Assembly (NCBI RefSeq): GCF_003149375.1
Contig: NZ_QFWH01000002.1
Coordinates: 372,001-436,000 of the forward strand
Source: Vampirovibrio chlorellavorus
GTDB lineage: Bacteria; Cyanobacteriota; Vampirovibrionia; Vampirovibrionales; Vampirovibrionaceae
DNA length: 64,000 nt
Direction of reading: 5' to 3'
The translations under genes were made by a program, and so were the position numbers. Positions 25,597 through 35,366 of this stretch are shown one piece after another. Numbering within the stretch: position 1 is the first letter of the stretch; each line of letters opens with the position of its first letter. Below the pieces are notes generated by a model, which saw only the letters and a list, made by a program, of their open reading frames with translations, searched no databases and was not told the DNA's origin.

Positions 25597-25603
25597 GTTT
25601 GCC

Positions 25604-27031
25604 TTAAGCCAATACACCCAAGGCCTTGACTTGAACGGTATCCACACTTACGTCCACCACTTCTGCGCAGATCCAGTCGTTGGCTTGCAGGGGCAGGCCA
25701 TGGGGCTCAATGTGGACTTTCAGATAGTTCTCGCTCATGCCTTTCAACGGCTCGCCCGATTCGCTTTCTTCCACAATCACGTGCAGGGTTTGCCCCAAAA
25801 AGGCTTGCCGATAAGCCAGCGTTTTCTCATCGGATAATGCCCGCAAGCGCTGGGCACGGGCTTTTTTCTCCCGCTCCGGCACCTGATCGGGGAAGGTGGC
25901 CGCTGGCGTCCCTTTGCGCTTGGAGTAGCTGAACACGTGGAAGTAGTTCATATACGTGTTTTTCAGCGTCTGGTAAGTGGCCTCAAAGCGCTCTGCCGTC
26001 TCCCCGGGGAAACCCACAATGATGTCAGACCCCACCGAGGCCTGCGGGATTTTCTGGGCGATGGAGTGGCAAACCCGCTCCATATCGGCCACATGGTGCC
26101 GGCGGCCCATGCGTTTCAGCACGTAATCCTCGGCGCTTTGGGCGGAGAGATGAAAGTGCGGGCAAATTTTGCCGTGGGAATCCCGCACCACGTCAATCAG
26201 CTTCTCGCTCACTTCCATGGGGTCCAGCGAGGTCAAGCGCAAACGAAATGGGCCCGGTGTCTGAATCAGCTCACGCAACAGGTCGGCCAGATCTGCCCCC
26301 TCATGCTCGTACTGGCCAATGTTGATGCCGGTCAGCCCTATTTCCTTGAAGCCTTCATCCAGCATGCGCTGGAGTTGCACCTTGATGTCTTCCACCGGCA
26401 AGCTGCGGCTGAGGCCTCGGGCCTCCCAGATGATGCAGTAGGTGCATTTGTAATCGCAGCCATCCTGAATCTTCAGGCTGCCACGGGTGCGATCGATGGC
26501 CGCCGAGGAAGCCCCTTCCATGATGCGGCTTTTGTCGATTTCAGACACTTGCACCAGCGGGCGATCCGACGGTGGGGTGTCCTGCACAATTTGAACCAGT
26601 TGGTCTTTAAAGTTGTTGCCAATCACAAAGCTGATGCCGTCCAGAGCCGCCAACTCATCCGGGGCCACCTGGGCAAAGCAGCCGGTGGCGGCAATCCGGG
26701 CGCTGGGGTTGGACAGTCTGGCCCGGCGGATGATGCGTTTGGACTCCTGATCGCTGCGCTCGGTCACCGTGCAGGTATTGACCACATACACTTCCGCCGC
26801 TTCGTCAAAGGGGACAATGCGCCAGCCCTGATCCTGAAACTGGTTGGCCAGAGTGGAGGTCTCCAGCTGGTTGGCCTTGCAGCCCAGGGTGTAAAAGGCC
26901 ACCGTTCTCTCCGGGTTTGGTTCCTGTTTTTTCCCCGGGTTTTTCTGGGCGTTCAGGCTTTCCAGGTCCGGCTGGGCCTGAGGAGGGCGGGTTTTTTGGG
27001 GCTGGTGGGAGGGCGAGGAACTCATGGCCAA
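25604..27031 (-). CDS. mtaB: tRNA t6A37 methylthiotransferase (MtaB)
   Basis: This radical-SAM enzyme adds the methylthio group to t6A at position 37 of ANN-decoding tRNAs. Order: N-terminal MTTase domain (YTLGCKANQLET, VNTCTVTERSDQ, ATGCFAQ), radical-SAM cluster CDYKCTYCIIW, GLTGINIGQYE, HFHLSAQSAED and a C-terminal TRAM-like domain. The MtaB subtype is inferred from GCKANQ and the CIIWEARG context. The 475-residue frame has a 42-residue Pro/Gln-rich N-terminal extension without a ribosome site; a GTG at 26902 just before AFYTLGCK has GGAGAG close upstream and may be the true start. Confidence 0.88.
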   Translation of the reverse strand: MAMSSSPSHQPQKTRPPQAQPDLESLNAQKNPGKKQEPNPERTVAFYTLGCKANQLETSTLANQFQDQGWRIVPFDEAAEVYVVNTCTVTERSDQESKRIIRRARLSNPSARIAATGCFAQVAPDELAALDGISFVIGNNFKDQLVQIVQDTPPSDRPLVQVSEIDKSRIMEGASSAAIDRTRGSLKIQDGCDYKCTYCIIWEARGLSRSLPVEDIKVQLQRMLDEGFKEIGLTGINIGQYEHEGADLADLLRELIQTPGPFRLRLTSLDPMEVSEKLIDVVRDSHGKICPHFHLSAQSAEDYVLKRMGRRHHVADMERVCHSIAQKIPQASVGSDIIVGFPGETAERFEATYQTLKNTYMNYFHVFSYSKRKGTPAATFPDQVPEREKKARAQRLRALSDEKTLAYRQAFLGQTLHVIVEESESGEPLKGMSENYLKVHIEPHGLPLQANDWICAEVVDVSVDTVQVKALGVLA

Positions 27032-27344
27032 TGGCTTTCAGTCAAAAAGGGCGAGTGGAACACATTATTCTCTCTCCGACAGGAGAAATGATCAATCCGG
27101 CGGTATTTATATGACACATTGTTAACCCTGGGGCCTGCCATGGATGTTCGGATGGACGTATACCGTATGGCTTTCCGTAATATCACCCTCTGGAGGGATA
27201 CCCAAAAGGCCCAAATTTTTAAAAAATAGACTAATCAGTAAATTCAGTGGACCCGTAAGTTTCCCCCATTTGCCGGTTCAAAGCCATCAAAACGATTGTC
27301 GCTGTATGTTCTCGAATTCAAGGCATCCACGGCTGGGTACCAGT
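27032..27344. other. intergenic region without a recognised gene
   Basis: This divergent gap lies between mtaB and the RHH genes. I see no coding frame with a ribosome site, no strong terminator and no structured RNA that I recognise. Operator-like palindromes follow immediately to the right. Confidence 0.4.
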
Positions 27345-27392
27345 AGTATATGTTTTCACACATACTATCGGTGTAAATGGTATGTAACATAC
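27345..27392. promoter_or_regulatory. two operator-like palindromes upstream of the RHH genes
   Basis: AGTATATGT (27345-27353) and ACACATACT (27358-27366) form an inverted repeat with one mismatch. GTATGT-A-ACATAC at 27380-27392 is perfect. Both share GTAT/ATAC half-sites, and they lie 125-170 bp before the first RHH gene. RHH repressors usually autoregulate through such sites, so these are candidate operators. Confidence 0.45.
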
Positions 27393-27516
27393 TGTTAGAC
27401 CACAGCAATCAGCGCCTCTTTTTTGTTTTTATTTATTCAGCGTAATACTTTCCCTACTTGCACAGACAAGAGATAGAGATAGTAACCAAACTGGATTTAC
27501 AGATGGAGGAGTCCGA

Positions 27517-27684
27517 ATGGCCAAGGTTTTGATTTCAATGCGTGAGGATTTTTTGGACAAAATTGATGAAATTGCCGACTCTGAGCAGCGCACCCGGAGC
27601 GAACTCATTCGTCAGGCCCTGCGTGTCTACATGCGTCGTCGTACTCCTGGCAATCCCCTGATGGATTCTATTTTGCTGGAGTAA
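27517..27684 (+). CDS. ribbon-helix-helix (CopG/Arc-type) regulator
   Basis: This 55-residue protein (MAKVLISMREDFLDKIDEIA...) has the RHH layout: an N-terminal beta-strand VLISM for minor dimer/DNA contact, helix 1 (DFLDKIDEIAD), a turn with TRSEL, and helix 2 (IRQALRVYMRR). GGAGGA precedes the ATG by 6 nt. RHH dimers bind short operators. No toxin gene adjoins it, unlike antitoxin RHH proteins. A related gene follows 47 bp later and another lies at 58.1 kb. Confidence 0.88.
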   Translation: MAKVLISMREDFLDKIDEIADSEQRTRSELIRQALRVYMRRRTPGNPLMDSILLE

Positions 27685-27731
27685 CCCCTCAATTTTACCC
27701 TTCCTTGTAAACGAAAGGAGCTCATTCCACA

Positions 27732-27911
27732 ATGGTTAAAGCGTCTAAGAGTACTCGGGTCCTGATTTCCCTGCCCGAAAAGTTTTTATCGGAGATTGAT
27801 TTGCTGGCCGATGAAGAGCAGCGCTCTCGCAGTGAATTGATTCGTGAAGCCCTGCGGAACTACATCCGTCAGCATGAAGCGGATTCCTACAAGTCCCAAA
27901 TTATTGAGTAG
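27732..27911 (+). CDS. ribbon-helix-helix (CopG/Arc-type) regulator, second copy
   Basis: This 59-residue paralogue of the preceding gene has a 5-6 residue longer N-terminus (MVKASKSTRVLISLPEKFL), then EIDLLADEEQRSRSELIREALRNYIR. The ERSRSEL/IREAL core is almost the same as in the third copy at 58118. AAGGAG lies 11 nt upstream. It is probably co-transcribed with the first copy; the two may form homo- or heterodimers. Confidence 0.88.
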   Translation: MVKASKSTRVLISLPEKFLSEIDLLADEEQRSRSELIREALRNYIRQHEADSYKSQIIE

Positions 27912-28059
27912 ACGGTGTTGTCAGCTTGCTCGCCCGAGGGCTCCACTGATAGGGGGCGCACCGCCGTGAGCCCGAAAGATCGTCCGGTTTCAGAAAAAAC
28001 CTGTCCTAACAAGTAGTGTAGACCGTGTTTGAATCTTCGTTTCTCCGTTCGAGATTCTG

Positions 28060-29184
28060 TTAGTTGTCACCCTGATTTTGCCTCCGCAAAATTCGATGAA
28101 TGGCCTCCTGATTTTCGGCGTTAATTGTGGCGTTGCCTTGATTTTTTTCCGAAAAGTGCAATGGAGGGCCTGTTTTGGCTTCTGGTAACAGTTTACCCAG
28201 AACGGCCAAATCATACTCGGGGTGCATGTAAGCGGTTTTTGGGGTGAGCAGGATGATCTCTCGGCTCATCTGGCGAGACAGGCCTGCGAAGGCTTGCTGG
28301 CTGTCACTATCGCTGAAAATGGAGGGGGTTACGTTCAAGAACCGATCGGCCTTGATCGAGCGCACCCAGGAGCCTCCCCACACCATGGGAAATTCGGGGG
28401 ATTCCGCATCGAAAATCTGCATGCGGCTGCGCACAAAGTAGCGCATTTGCTTGGGCAGGCCATCCGTGGTCCATTGCTTCACCCAGTCACCCACGCTGGT
28501 GGACTCGGTGGGGTGGGTGGTGTCCAAATCGGCCTCCACAAATACCACCCGGGAGATGGCCTTGTTGTTGTTGCTGAGCTGCTTGAGCAGGTAATCCATG
28601 GCCAGAGGTTCCGGGCGCCCGGCTTTGACGTAGTATTTCATAATCTGATCGTACACGTGGCCCAGCCCCTGCACGCGAATTTCATCCACGGTGTAAATGG
28701 GATGGTAAATTCGTGTTTCAGGCACCTTGAGTTCCAGCCTTTGGGCGTATTCACGAGCGAAGATCAGGGGCAAATCCCCAAAGGCCTTTTCATTGCCGTG
28801 TTTGATCACAGGAAAAACCACAATACCCGGAAGCGGCGTGTAGGCAACGGGCTTTATGGCGCTTTCCGACGGGATTATTTTGCTGATGGCGGTTTTAAAG
28901 CCCGAGGGGGGCACGGGGGTCGAACGGGCGGGCAGTGCGGTTTGCAGGGAAGCCGGTTGCAGGGAGGGCTCCGGGGGATGGGCCGCATGGGGGGCGGGCA
29001 GTGGTTGGGCCGGTGTCAGGTTGGCGCTGCTTGCTGCCGGTGAGTGATCCAGGGAGGGCAGGGTGCCTTGTCCCCAACCTGTGCCGGGGTAGCACAGACT
29101 CAGTAAAAGCGCCAGCGCCAGTATAAACAGGTCTTTCCCTTGCGCTGAATGAAACCTGAGCGGATGAAGATACGGAAACGTCAT
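28060..29184 (-). CDS. exported proline-rich protein of unknown function
   Basis: This is a 374-residue protein. Start at 29184 (MTFPYLH) is supported by GAGG 7 nt upstream. Hydrophobic residues ~20-37 ending GWGQG form a signal peptide. A Pro/Ala/Ser-rich linker of ~90 residues follows. The C-terminal ~250 residues are ordered: GIVVFPVIKHGNEKAFGDLPLIFAREYAQRLE, then VQGLGHVYDQIMKYYVKAGRP and VVFVEADLD. This resembles periplasmic lipid- or peptidoglycan-associated proteins in general character only. Family not recognised. Confidence 0.7.
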   Translation of the reverse strand: MTFPYLHPLRFHSAQGKDLFILALALLLSLCYPGTGWGQGTLPSLDHSPAASSANLTPAQPLPAPHAAHPPEPSLQPASLQTALPARSTPVPPSGFKTAISKIIPSESAIKPVAYTPLPGIVVFPVIKHGNEKAFGDLPLIFAREYAQRLELKVPETRIYHPIYTVDEIRVQGLGHVYDQIMKYYVKAGRPEPLAMDYLLKQLSNNNKAISRVVFVEADLDTTHPTESTSVGDWVKQWTTDGLPKQMRYFVRSRMQIFDAESPEFPMVWGGSWVRSIKADRFLNVTPSIFSDSDSQQAFAGLSRQMSREIILLTPKTAYMHPEYDLAVLGKLLPEAKTGPPLHFSEKNQGNATINAENQEAIHRILRRQNQGDN

Positions 29185-29324
29185 CGGGAACCTCGCCTTC
29201 AGACCGGTGGCTTGCGGGGTAATGCAACCACACGCACGGTAAACTGTCTTGATTATGCGTCTTGTCTGGCCCAAAATAATCGGGAAAATAGTTGATTTTC
29301 CCCTAGAAAGTCGGATTTGCCGCC

Positions 29325-30620
29325 ATGATTGAACGCTACACCCTGCCCGAAATGTCGGCCTTATGGACCCGGGAGGCCATTTTTGAAACCTGGCTGACCG
29401 TTGAACTGGCCGTGTTGCAAGTGCAGGAGGAAATGGGTCTGGTGCCCGCCGGGGTTTGCGCCGACGTGCGCGCCAAAGCCCGCTTTGACATTGCCCGCAT
29501 CGATGAGATTGAGGCCGAGGTGCGGCACGATGTCATTGCCTTCCTCACCAATGTGGCCGAATCCGTGGGGGAAAATTCCCGTTTTGTGCATATGGGACTG
29601 ACCAGCTCCGATTTGCTGGATACGGCCCTTTCCCTGCAAATTCAGTCGGCTGGGGTATTGGTGCAGGAGAAGTTGACCCAGGTGATTGACACCGTGAAGC
29701 AAAAGGCCCTGGCCCACCGGGACACCGTTATGGTGGGCCGTTCTCACGGCATTCATGGGGAACCCATTACCTTTGGCCTTAAGTTGCTGAACTGGCTGGA
29801 TGAATTGCAACGCCAGCAAACGCGTTTAACCGATGCCCTGGAGGAAAACCGGGTGGGGCAGATGAGTGGGGCCATGGGCTCCTACTCCAATATTGATCCG
29901 GCGGTGGAGGAGCGGGTTTGTGCCTTGCTGAACCTGAAGCCCGCTCGCACCTCCACACAAGTCATTTCTCGAGACCTGCATGCCCAGCTCTTTATGGCGC
30001 TGGCCAATCTGGCCACTTCCCTTGAAAAATTCTCGGTGGAAATCCGGGGCCTGCAGAAAACGGACATTCTGGAAGTGGAAGAGGGCTTTGCCAAGGGGCA
30101 AAAAGGCTCTTCGGCCATGCCGCACAAACGCAACCCGGTCAGCTCCGAGAATCTAACGGGTCTGGCCCGACTGGTGCGCTCTTACGTGACCCCGGCCCTG
30201 GAAAACGCCGTGTTATGGCACGAGCGGGATATCAGCCACAGTTCCGTGGAGCGGGTCATGTTTCCCGATGTGTTTATCCTGATGCACTACATGCTGAACC
30301 GCTTTAACGGAGTGATGCGGGATTTGGTGGTACATGCCGACAACATGCGGGCCAATATGAACCGCTTTGGGGGCATCATTTTCTCCCAGCGGGTGCTGCT
30401 GAAGCTGGTGGATAAAGGCATGAGCCGTGAGGACGCTTACCGGCTGACCCAGAAAAACGCCCACGCCGCCTGGAATGTGGCTGGCGGGGATTTCCGGGCC
30501 AACCTGCTGGCCGACCCGGAAGTGTGCGAGGCGTTGAGCGTTGCGGAAATCGAAGCCTGCTTTGATGTGGCCGATTACCTGCGCAATGTGCCAGCCATCT
30601 ATGAGCGTTTTGGGCTATAG
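29325..30620 (+). CDS. purB: adenylosuccinate lyase
   Basis: This 431-residue fumarase/aspartase-superfamily enzyme cleaves SAICAR and adenylosuccinate in purine synthesis. Signatures: TSSDLLDTALSLQI, GRSHGIHGEP, and the flexible signature loop GSSAMPHKRNPVSSENL, followed by ERDISHSSVERVM. Length is typical of the short bacterial type. No clear ribosome site precedes 29325, but the N-terminus MIERYTLPEMSALW is the usual one. Confidence 0.95.
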   Translation: MIERYTLPEMSALWTREAIFETWLTVELAVLQVQEEMGLVPAGVCADVRAKARFDIARIDEIEAEVRHDVIAFLTNVAESVGENSRFVHMGLTSSDLLDTALSLQIQSAGVLVQEKLTQVIDTVKQKALAHRDTVMVGRSHGIHGEPITFGLKLLNWLDELQRQQTRLTDALEENRVGQMSGAMGSYSNIDPAVEERVCALLNLKPARTSTQVISRDLHAQLFMALANLATSLEKFSVEIRGLQKTDILEVEEGFAKGQKGSSAMPHKRNPVSSENLTGLARLVRSYVTPALENAVLWHERDISHSSVERVMFPDVFILMHYMLNRFNGVMRDLVVHADNMRANMNRFGGIIFSQRVLLKLVDKGMSREDAYRLTQKNAHAAWNVAGGDFRANLLADPEVCEALSVAEIEACFDVADYLRNVPAIYERFGL

Positions 30621-30737
30621 GCTCTGCCGATGGAGTAATGGTCAAACCGGTTTGGGTTTGCGTTAATCAAGGCAGTGCGTTACCGGCTTTGCTGGCATCA
30701 GGAAGCCTTGGAGCGGAAGCAATGGAGCGATGGAATC

Positions 30738-31853
30738 ATGCGACTATACATCCCCGATGAATTGCAGGCGTTGGCCAGCCGGGTGCTTCCCCTGCTGGAC
30801 TGGACCTTGTGGCTTTGGCCGGTGTTGTATGTGGCAATCGGCACAGCGGCAGGCTTTCTGGCGGAGCGCATCATGCGCAACGCGACGCATCGTTTGCTGA
30901 GTCGGGTTTATCCGGCCATGAATGGCTCACTGGATCGCATGCTGAGCGGATTGCTGCCCTGGCTGTTCGGGTTGTGGGGGAGTTATGGGGCTACTTACCA
31001 AATGCCCTTCCTCTCCGCGGAGAGTCTGGAAATTGTGCGCAAGGCCCTGTTTATCGTGGCCATGCTGATTGCCATCCGCTTCTTCGGGCGAGTGTCCGTT
31101 GCCCTGACCCGCTTTTACCTGGATCATACTCAGGCCCTGAAGGCCCTGCCCAATACCTCCATTTTTGAGAACATTATCCGGTTGCTGGTGTTTTTGTGCG
31201 GCTCCATTGTGTTGCTGCAAAGTCTGGGGATATCGGTACTGCCCCTCATCACCGCGTTGGGGGTCGGTGGCTTGGCCATTTCTCTGGCCTTGCAGGATAC
31301 CTTGGCCAACATGTTCGCCGGCATTCAGATGATTTTGGCCCGGCAGATCAAGGTGGGTGACTTTGTGCGTCTGGAATCGGGGCAGGAAGGCTTTATTCAG
31401 GACATTGGCTGGCGGAACACGGTCATTCGTCAGCTCAGCAACAATTTGGTGCTGGTACCCAACGCCAAGATGTCCTCCACCATCATTACCAATTTTGCCT
31501 TGCCTATCCCGGAAATGTCGACTTTGGTCGAGGTCAGCGTTGGGTATGCCAGTGATTTGCAGCAGGTGGAAAGGGTCATCCAGAGTGTGGCCAAAGAAGT
31601 GTTACAACGAACTCTGGGCGCGGTGATCGATTTTGATCCCTTCATTCGGTACCATACTTTTGGCGAGTCCGGCATTGGCTTGACCGTTATTTTGCGGATC
31701 CAAGGGTTTGAGGACCAGTACGCGGTTAAACACGAATTTATCAAGGCGCTGCACGCGCGCTTTCAGGCGGAAGGGATTGAGATTCCCTTTCCCCGGCGGG
31801 TGGTGCATTTGGAGCCGCAGCTTCGTTCGGCGGTTTTGGCTGGTGGGGTATAG
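30738..31853 (+). CDS. MscS-family mechanosensitive channel
   Basis: This 371-residue protein has about four N-terminal hydrophobic helices, then the pore helix and conserved MscS core: ALGVGGLAISLALQDTLANMFAGIQMILARQIKVGDFVRL, IGWRNTVIRQLSNNLVLVPNAKM, then the cytosolic C-terminal domain. It would release solutes on osmotic downshift. ATG at 30738 has GGAG ~11 nt upstream; an upstream GTG at 30675 is less likely. Confidence 0.9.
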   Translation: MRLYIPDELQALASRVLPLLDWTLWLWPVLYVAIGTAAGFLAERIMRNATHRLLSRVYPAMNGSLDRMLSGLLPWLFGLWGSYGATYQMPFLSAESLEIVRKALFIVAMLIAIRFFGRVSVALTRFYLDHTQALKALPNTSIFENIIRLLVFLCGSIVLLQSLGISVLPLITALGVGGLAISLALQDTLANMFAGIQMILARQIKVGDFVRLESGQEGFIQDIGWRNTVIRQLSNNLVLVPNAKMSSTIITNFALPIPEMSTLVEVSVGYASDLQQVERVIQSVAKEVLQRTLGAVIDFDPFIRYHTFGESGIGLTVILRIQGFEDQYAVKHEFIKALHARFQAEGIEIPFPRRVVHLEPQLRSAVLAGGV

Positions 31854-31994
31854 CCTTCGGGGATTGGCCTTCGGGGCCCTGCACAGTGGCGTTCCGTCAG
31901 TCCGTGGCCATCGTGTCACAGAAGATCATTGTTTCAGTTTTTCGGTTAGCGTTTATGATAATCACTACCAGTTGTCTGTTTGAGGAGAATGGGG

Positions 31995-34190
31995 ATGACG
32001 ACAGCGCCGTTGAGTTCGGTAGAATTGCGGGTCTATCCGGGGAGTTCATACCCCTTGGGGGCCACCTGGGATGGCATGGGGGTCAACTTTGCCCTGTTTT
32101 CCGAGTACGCCGAAGCGGTGGAGCTGTGCCTGTTTGACTCGGCGGATGATACCGTGGAGTCAAGGCGAGTCTTGCTGCTGGAGTATTCCGATCACGTCTG
32201 GCACGGCTACTTTCCGGATTTGAGACCGGGTCAATTGTACGGATACCGGGTGTATGGCCCCTGGAATCCTTTAGAGGGTCATCGATTTAACCCCAACAAA
32301 CTGCTGCTGGACCCTTACGCCAAGTCGGTAGTGCGTCTGGAGCGCTGGAATGACGCCCTGTTCGGCTATCAAATCCCGGATCCGCACCGCAGTAGCACTT
32401 TTGCCGATACCGATCTGTTGATAGACACTCGGGATAGCGCCCCTTTTGCCCCGCTGGCCGCTGTGGTGGATGATTCCTTCGTGTGGGGAGACGATAAGCC
32501 CCTGCGTACCCCCTGGCACAAGACTATTATCTACGAGGCCCACGTCAAGGGCTTGACCATGCGCCATCCCAAAGTGCCGGAGCATTTGCGAGGCAGCTAC
32601 GCCGCCCTGGGCAGTGAGCCGGTGATTGAGCATTTGCTGGATTTGGGGGTGACCGCGGTGGAGCTGTTGCCGGTGCATCAGCACGTGGACGATCACTTTC
32701 TGAAAATCCGAGGCCTTAGCAATTACTGGGGCTACAACACCCTGGGGTACTTTGCCCCGGAGCTGCGCTACAGTTCCCAGAAACATAACCCGGAAGACCC
32801 CATCCTGGAGTTCAAGACCATGGTGCGTTCCCTGCATGCGGCAGGCATTGAGGTCATTCTGGATGTTGTGTACAACCACACCTGCGAGGGGAACCATCTG
32901 GGGCCAACGCTCAGCTTTAAAGGCATTGACAATCGCAGTTATTACAAGCAGGTGGAGGAAGAGCCCCGCTTCTACATGGATTATACCGGTTGCGGCAACA
33001 CGCTGAATGTCAGCCACCCTCGGGTGATCCAGCTGATTATGGACAGCCTGCGCTACTGGGTACTGGAAATGCACGTGGATGGCTTCCGCTTTGATTTGGC
33101 CGCCACGCTGGGCCGGGATGTGCATTATGTGGACAAGCTGGGCTCCTTTTTCGATGTCATTCATCAAGATCCGGTTCTGTGCCAGACCAAGCTGATTGCC
33201 GAGCCCTGGGATCTGGGGGAGGGGGGCTATCAGGTGGGGAATTTCCCCGTGCTTTGGACGGAATGGAACGGCAAATACCGCGACGCGGCCCGCTCCTTCT
33301 GGAAGGGCGATGCCGGGACCCTCAGTGAAATGGCCACCCGCATTGCGGGCAGTAGCGATTTGTACTCAGAGAAAGATCCGCATGCCAGCATTAATTTTCT
33401 GACTTCGCATGACGGGTTTACCCTGCACGATCTGGTCAGCTACAACCAGAAACATAACGAGGCCAACGGGGAAGGCAACCGGGACGGGGATAATCACAAC
33501 CACAGCTGGAACTGTGGAGTGGAAGGGGAGACCGACGATTTGCGGATCAATGCCCTTCGGTTTCAGCAGAAGCGGAATTTAATGGCCACCCTGCTGCTCT
33601 CGTTGGGGGTGCCCATGATTGCGGCAGGCGATGAGCTGAGCCGCACCCAGCAAGGGAATAACAACGCCTATTGTCAGGACAACGCCATTAGTTGGCTGAA
33701 CTGGGAGCTGACCGAGCCGGAAAAGAACTTTTATGAATTTGTGAAGCAGCTCATTCGCATTCGCAAGGAGAATCCCGTCTTTCAGCGCCGCAAGTTTTTT
33801 ATCGGGCTGACTTCCAAGGCCTACAACATCAAGGATGTCATTTGGTACAACGCCCAGGGGCTGGAAATGTCGGAGGCGGACTGGCATGATCCCCAGGCAT
33901 TGTGGATGGGAGCCTTGTTGAACGGTTCCGCCATCAATGAACTCGACGAAAAAGGCAATCCTGTTTCAGGCAGTACTTTTTTGCTAGTGCTGAACGCATC
34001 GCATAAGCCGGTGGCTTTTCACCTGCCACGGTTAAACCGGGGAGACGCCTGGATTCAGCTGTTTGATACGGCCACGGATTCATTGCCGAATGGCAGTGGG
34101 GAGCGAGAGGACGATACCCTATATTGCGGCGGAGACACGGTCTACAGGCTTCAGGCCCGCAGTCTGGTTTTATTCCGCTTGAAACGCTAG
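31995..34190 (+). CDS. glgX: glycogen debranching enzyme (GlgX/isoamylase type)
   Basis: This 731-residue GH13 enzyme hydrolyses alpha-1,6 branches of glycogen limit dextrin. An N-terminal CBM48-like domain (YPLGATWDGMGVNFALFSEYAEAVELCLF) precedes the barrel. The barrel shows LDVVYNHTCEGN, the nucleophile in VDGFRFDLAATLG, the acid in LIAEPWDLGEGGYQVGNFP and FLTSHDGFTLHDLV. Start at 31995 has GAGGAG with 7-nt spacing. No other glycogen gene is nearby. Confidence 0.95.
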   Translation: MTTAPLSSVELRVYPGSSYPLGATWDGMGVNFALFSEYAEAVELCLFDSADDTVESRRVLLLEYSDHVWHGYFPDLRPGQLYGYRVYGPWNPLEGHRFNPNKLLLDPYAKSVVRLERWNDALFGYQIPDPHRSSTFADTDLLIDTRDSAPFAPLAAVVDDSFVWGDDKPLRTPWHKTIIYEAHVKGLTMRHPKVPEHLRGSYAALGSEPVIEHLLDLGVTAVELLPVHQHVDDHFLKIRGLSNYWGYNTLGYFAPELRYSSQKHNPEDPILEFKTMVRSLHAAGIEVILDVVYNHTCEGNHLGPTLSFKGIDNRSYYKQVEEEPRFYMDYTGCGNTLNVSHPRVIQLIMDSLRYWVLEMHVDGFRFDLAATLGRDVHYVDKLGSFFDVIHQDPVLCQTKLIAEPWDLGEGGYQVGNFPVLWTEWNGKYRDAARSFWKGDAGTLSEMATRIAGSSDLYSEKDPHASINFLTSHDGFTLHDLVSYNQKHNEANGEGNRDGDNHNHSWNCGVEGETDDLRINALRFQQKRNLMATLLLSLGVPMIAAGDELSRTQQGNNNAYCQDNAISWLNWELTEPEKNFYEFVKQLIRIRKENPVFQRRKFFIGLTSKAYNIKDVIWYNAQGLEMSEADWHDPQALWMGALLNGSAINELDEKGNPVSGSTFLLVLNASHKPVAFHLPRLNRGDAWIQLFDTATDSLPNGSGEREDDTLYCGGDTVYRLQARSLVLFRLKR

Positions 34191-34395
34191 GCGGGGCGAT
34201 TCTGCAGCCCGCCGTCCTGCCTATTGACTTCAAGCCGTCAGTCTTGCACCAATGGCCCTTGCTTCGCCCTGTTCAACCAACGCCAAGGTCAGTCAAGCTG
34301 GCTAACCGAATGATTCGTCAAACGGAAATGCCGCATCGCAGATCAGGTCTCGATGCCTCAGCGCCCCGAACGGTGGTTATGCCAGCGTCAATCCC

Positions 34396-35013
34396 TTACG
34401 TTTTCCGGAAGAAGCCGAACTGAACCGGCTTGAACCGGGAAAGCTCGTACTCCAGTGTTTCCTTGGCCCGAACGGCTTCATCCAGCTTCTTTTTCAGGCT
34501 GTCATTCTCGCTTTTGCAGCGGATTAACTCCACCACCACTTCATCCAGACCGGAGAGCTTGTCATCCAGCAGGCGGGATAAATCCTTGAGGATGCCTTCC
34601 TTCACCTGGCTGACCGCTTCCACCATGACGGTGATGTTGTCCTTGCCGCTGGTGGCGTTTCGCAGCGATTGACTGCTCCCGCCACTCATGGGCGACATGT
34701 ACCCGCTCTTGCCAGTGGGGCTAATAGTATCTTCCTCTGCGCTGGCCGCCGTGTTTTGCCCCGGGACCATTTTGTTAATGCTCACGGGCTGTGCCAGCCC
34801 TTCGGTCAGTTCACCGGATTTTTTAAGCTCTCTGGCCTTTTTGATGGCTTCAATGTCCCGGTGGGTAAAGATGACCCGGCCTGTCTTCTCATCTTTTCTG
34901 GGACTCAGGCCGAGAGTTTGAACGAAACTCATCAGTTCCCGTTCCTCCAGCCCCAAAAGTTCCATTACATAGCTCAGGGTGTAAGGAAAGTCGTCGGTCG
35001 TCAGGGGCGTCAT
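34396..35013 (-). CDS. MerR-like HTH protein with C-terminal coiled coil
   Basis: This is a 205-residue protein. The N-terminal ~60 residues resemble a MerR-type winged helix (YTLSYVMELLGLEERELMSFVQTLGLSPRKDEKTGRVIFTHRDIEAIKKARELKK). A low-complexity linker (Ser/Gly/Thr) and a long coiled coil from about residue 125 (VVELIRCKSENDSLKKKLDEAVRAKETLEYEL) follow. This architecture recalls chromosome-organising RacA/MerR-HTH coiled-coil proteins of other bacteria, but function is not established. Divergent from ftsH. Confidence 0.75.
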   Translation of the reverse strand: MTPLTTDDFPYTLSYVMELLGLEERELMSFVQTLGLSPRKDEKTGRVIFTHRDIEAIKKARELKKSGELTEGLAQPVSINKMVPGQNTAASAEEDTISPTGKSGYMSPMSGGSSQSLRNATSGKDNITVMVEAVSQVKEGILKDLSRLLDDKLSGLDEVVVELIRCKSENDSLKKKLDEAVRAKETLEYELSRFKPVQFGFFRKT

Positions 35014-35165
35014 GGTCTCTCTAACCTGTATTTAAAGCTCAACACGCTTAATAGTAACACAATGCCACCCAGTGACCAAGATGATAAGGGTAATTTTAAC
35101 CACTGCTGGGAAATTCAGCCCGGATGGGGGCTTGGGCAAGTGTGGCACTTTTTGGAGGCCTACTA

Positions 35166-35174
35166 TGATATAAT
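35166..35174 (+). promoter_or_regulatory. extended -10 promoter before ftsH
   Basis: TGATATAAT at 35166-35174 is an extended -10 (TGn plus TATAAT). It gives a leader of about 185 nt before ftsH. In that leader GCTCCCGCT and AGCGAGAGC (around 35193-35220) can form a stem with one mismatch. No clear -35. Confidence 0.5.
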
Positions 35175-35366
35175 GCCAGTATATTTCTGGTGCGCTCCCG
35201 CTCCTCTTGATAGCGAGAGCATGGAGAGGAAATGGTTTTTTGAGTGCCTGCCTGTCGTTATGTTGCTTTTTGGGACCGCATCGTTCCCCCAAGGGTCAGT
35301 CTCTGATTTCCATTTCAGGCCAAACAGTTTTAGTTCAAATTGTCAGGGAGCAGCTTTAGTGGCTTT

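Noticed and set aside
27517-27911. Toxin-antitoxin operon
   Set aside because: Both genes encode RHH proteins; no toxin-like ORF of any size with a ribosome site adjoins them.
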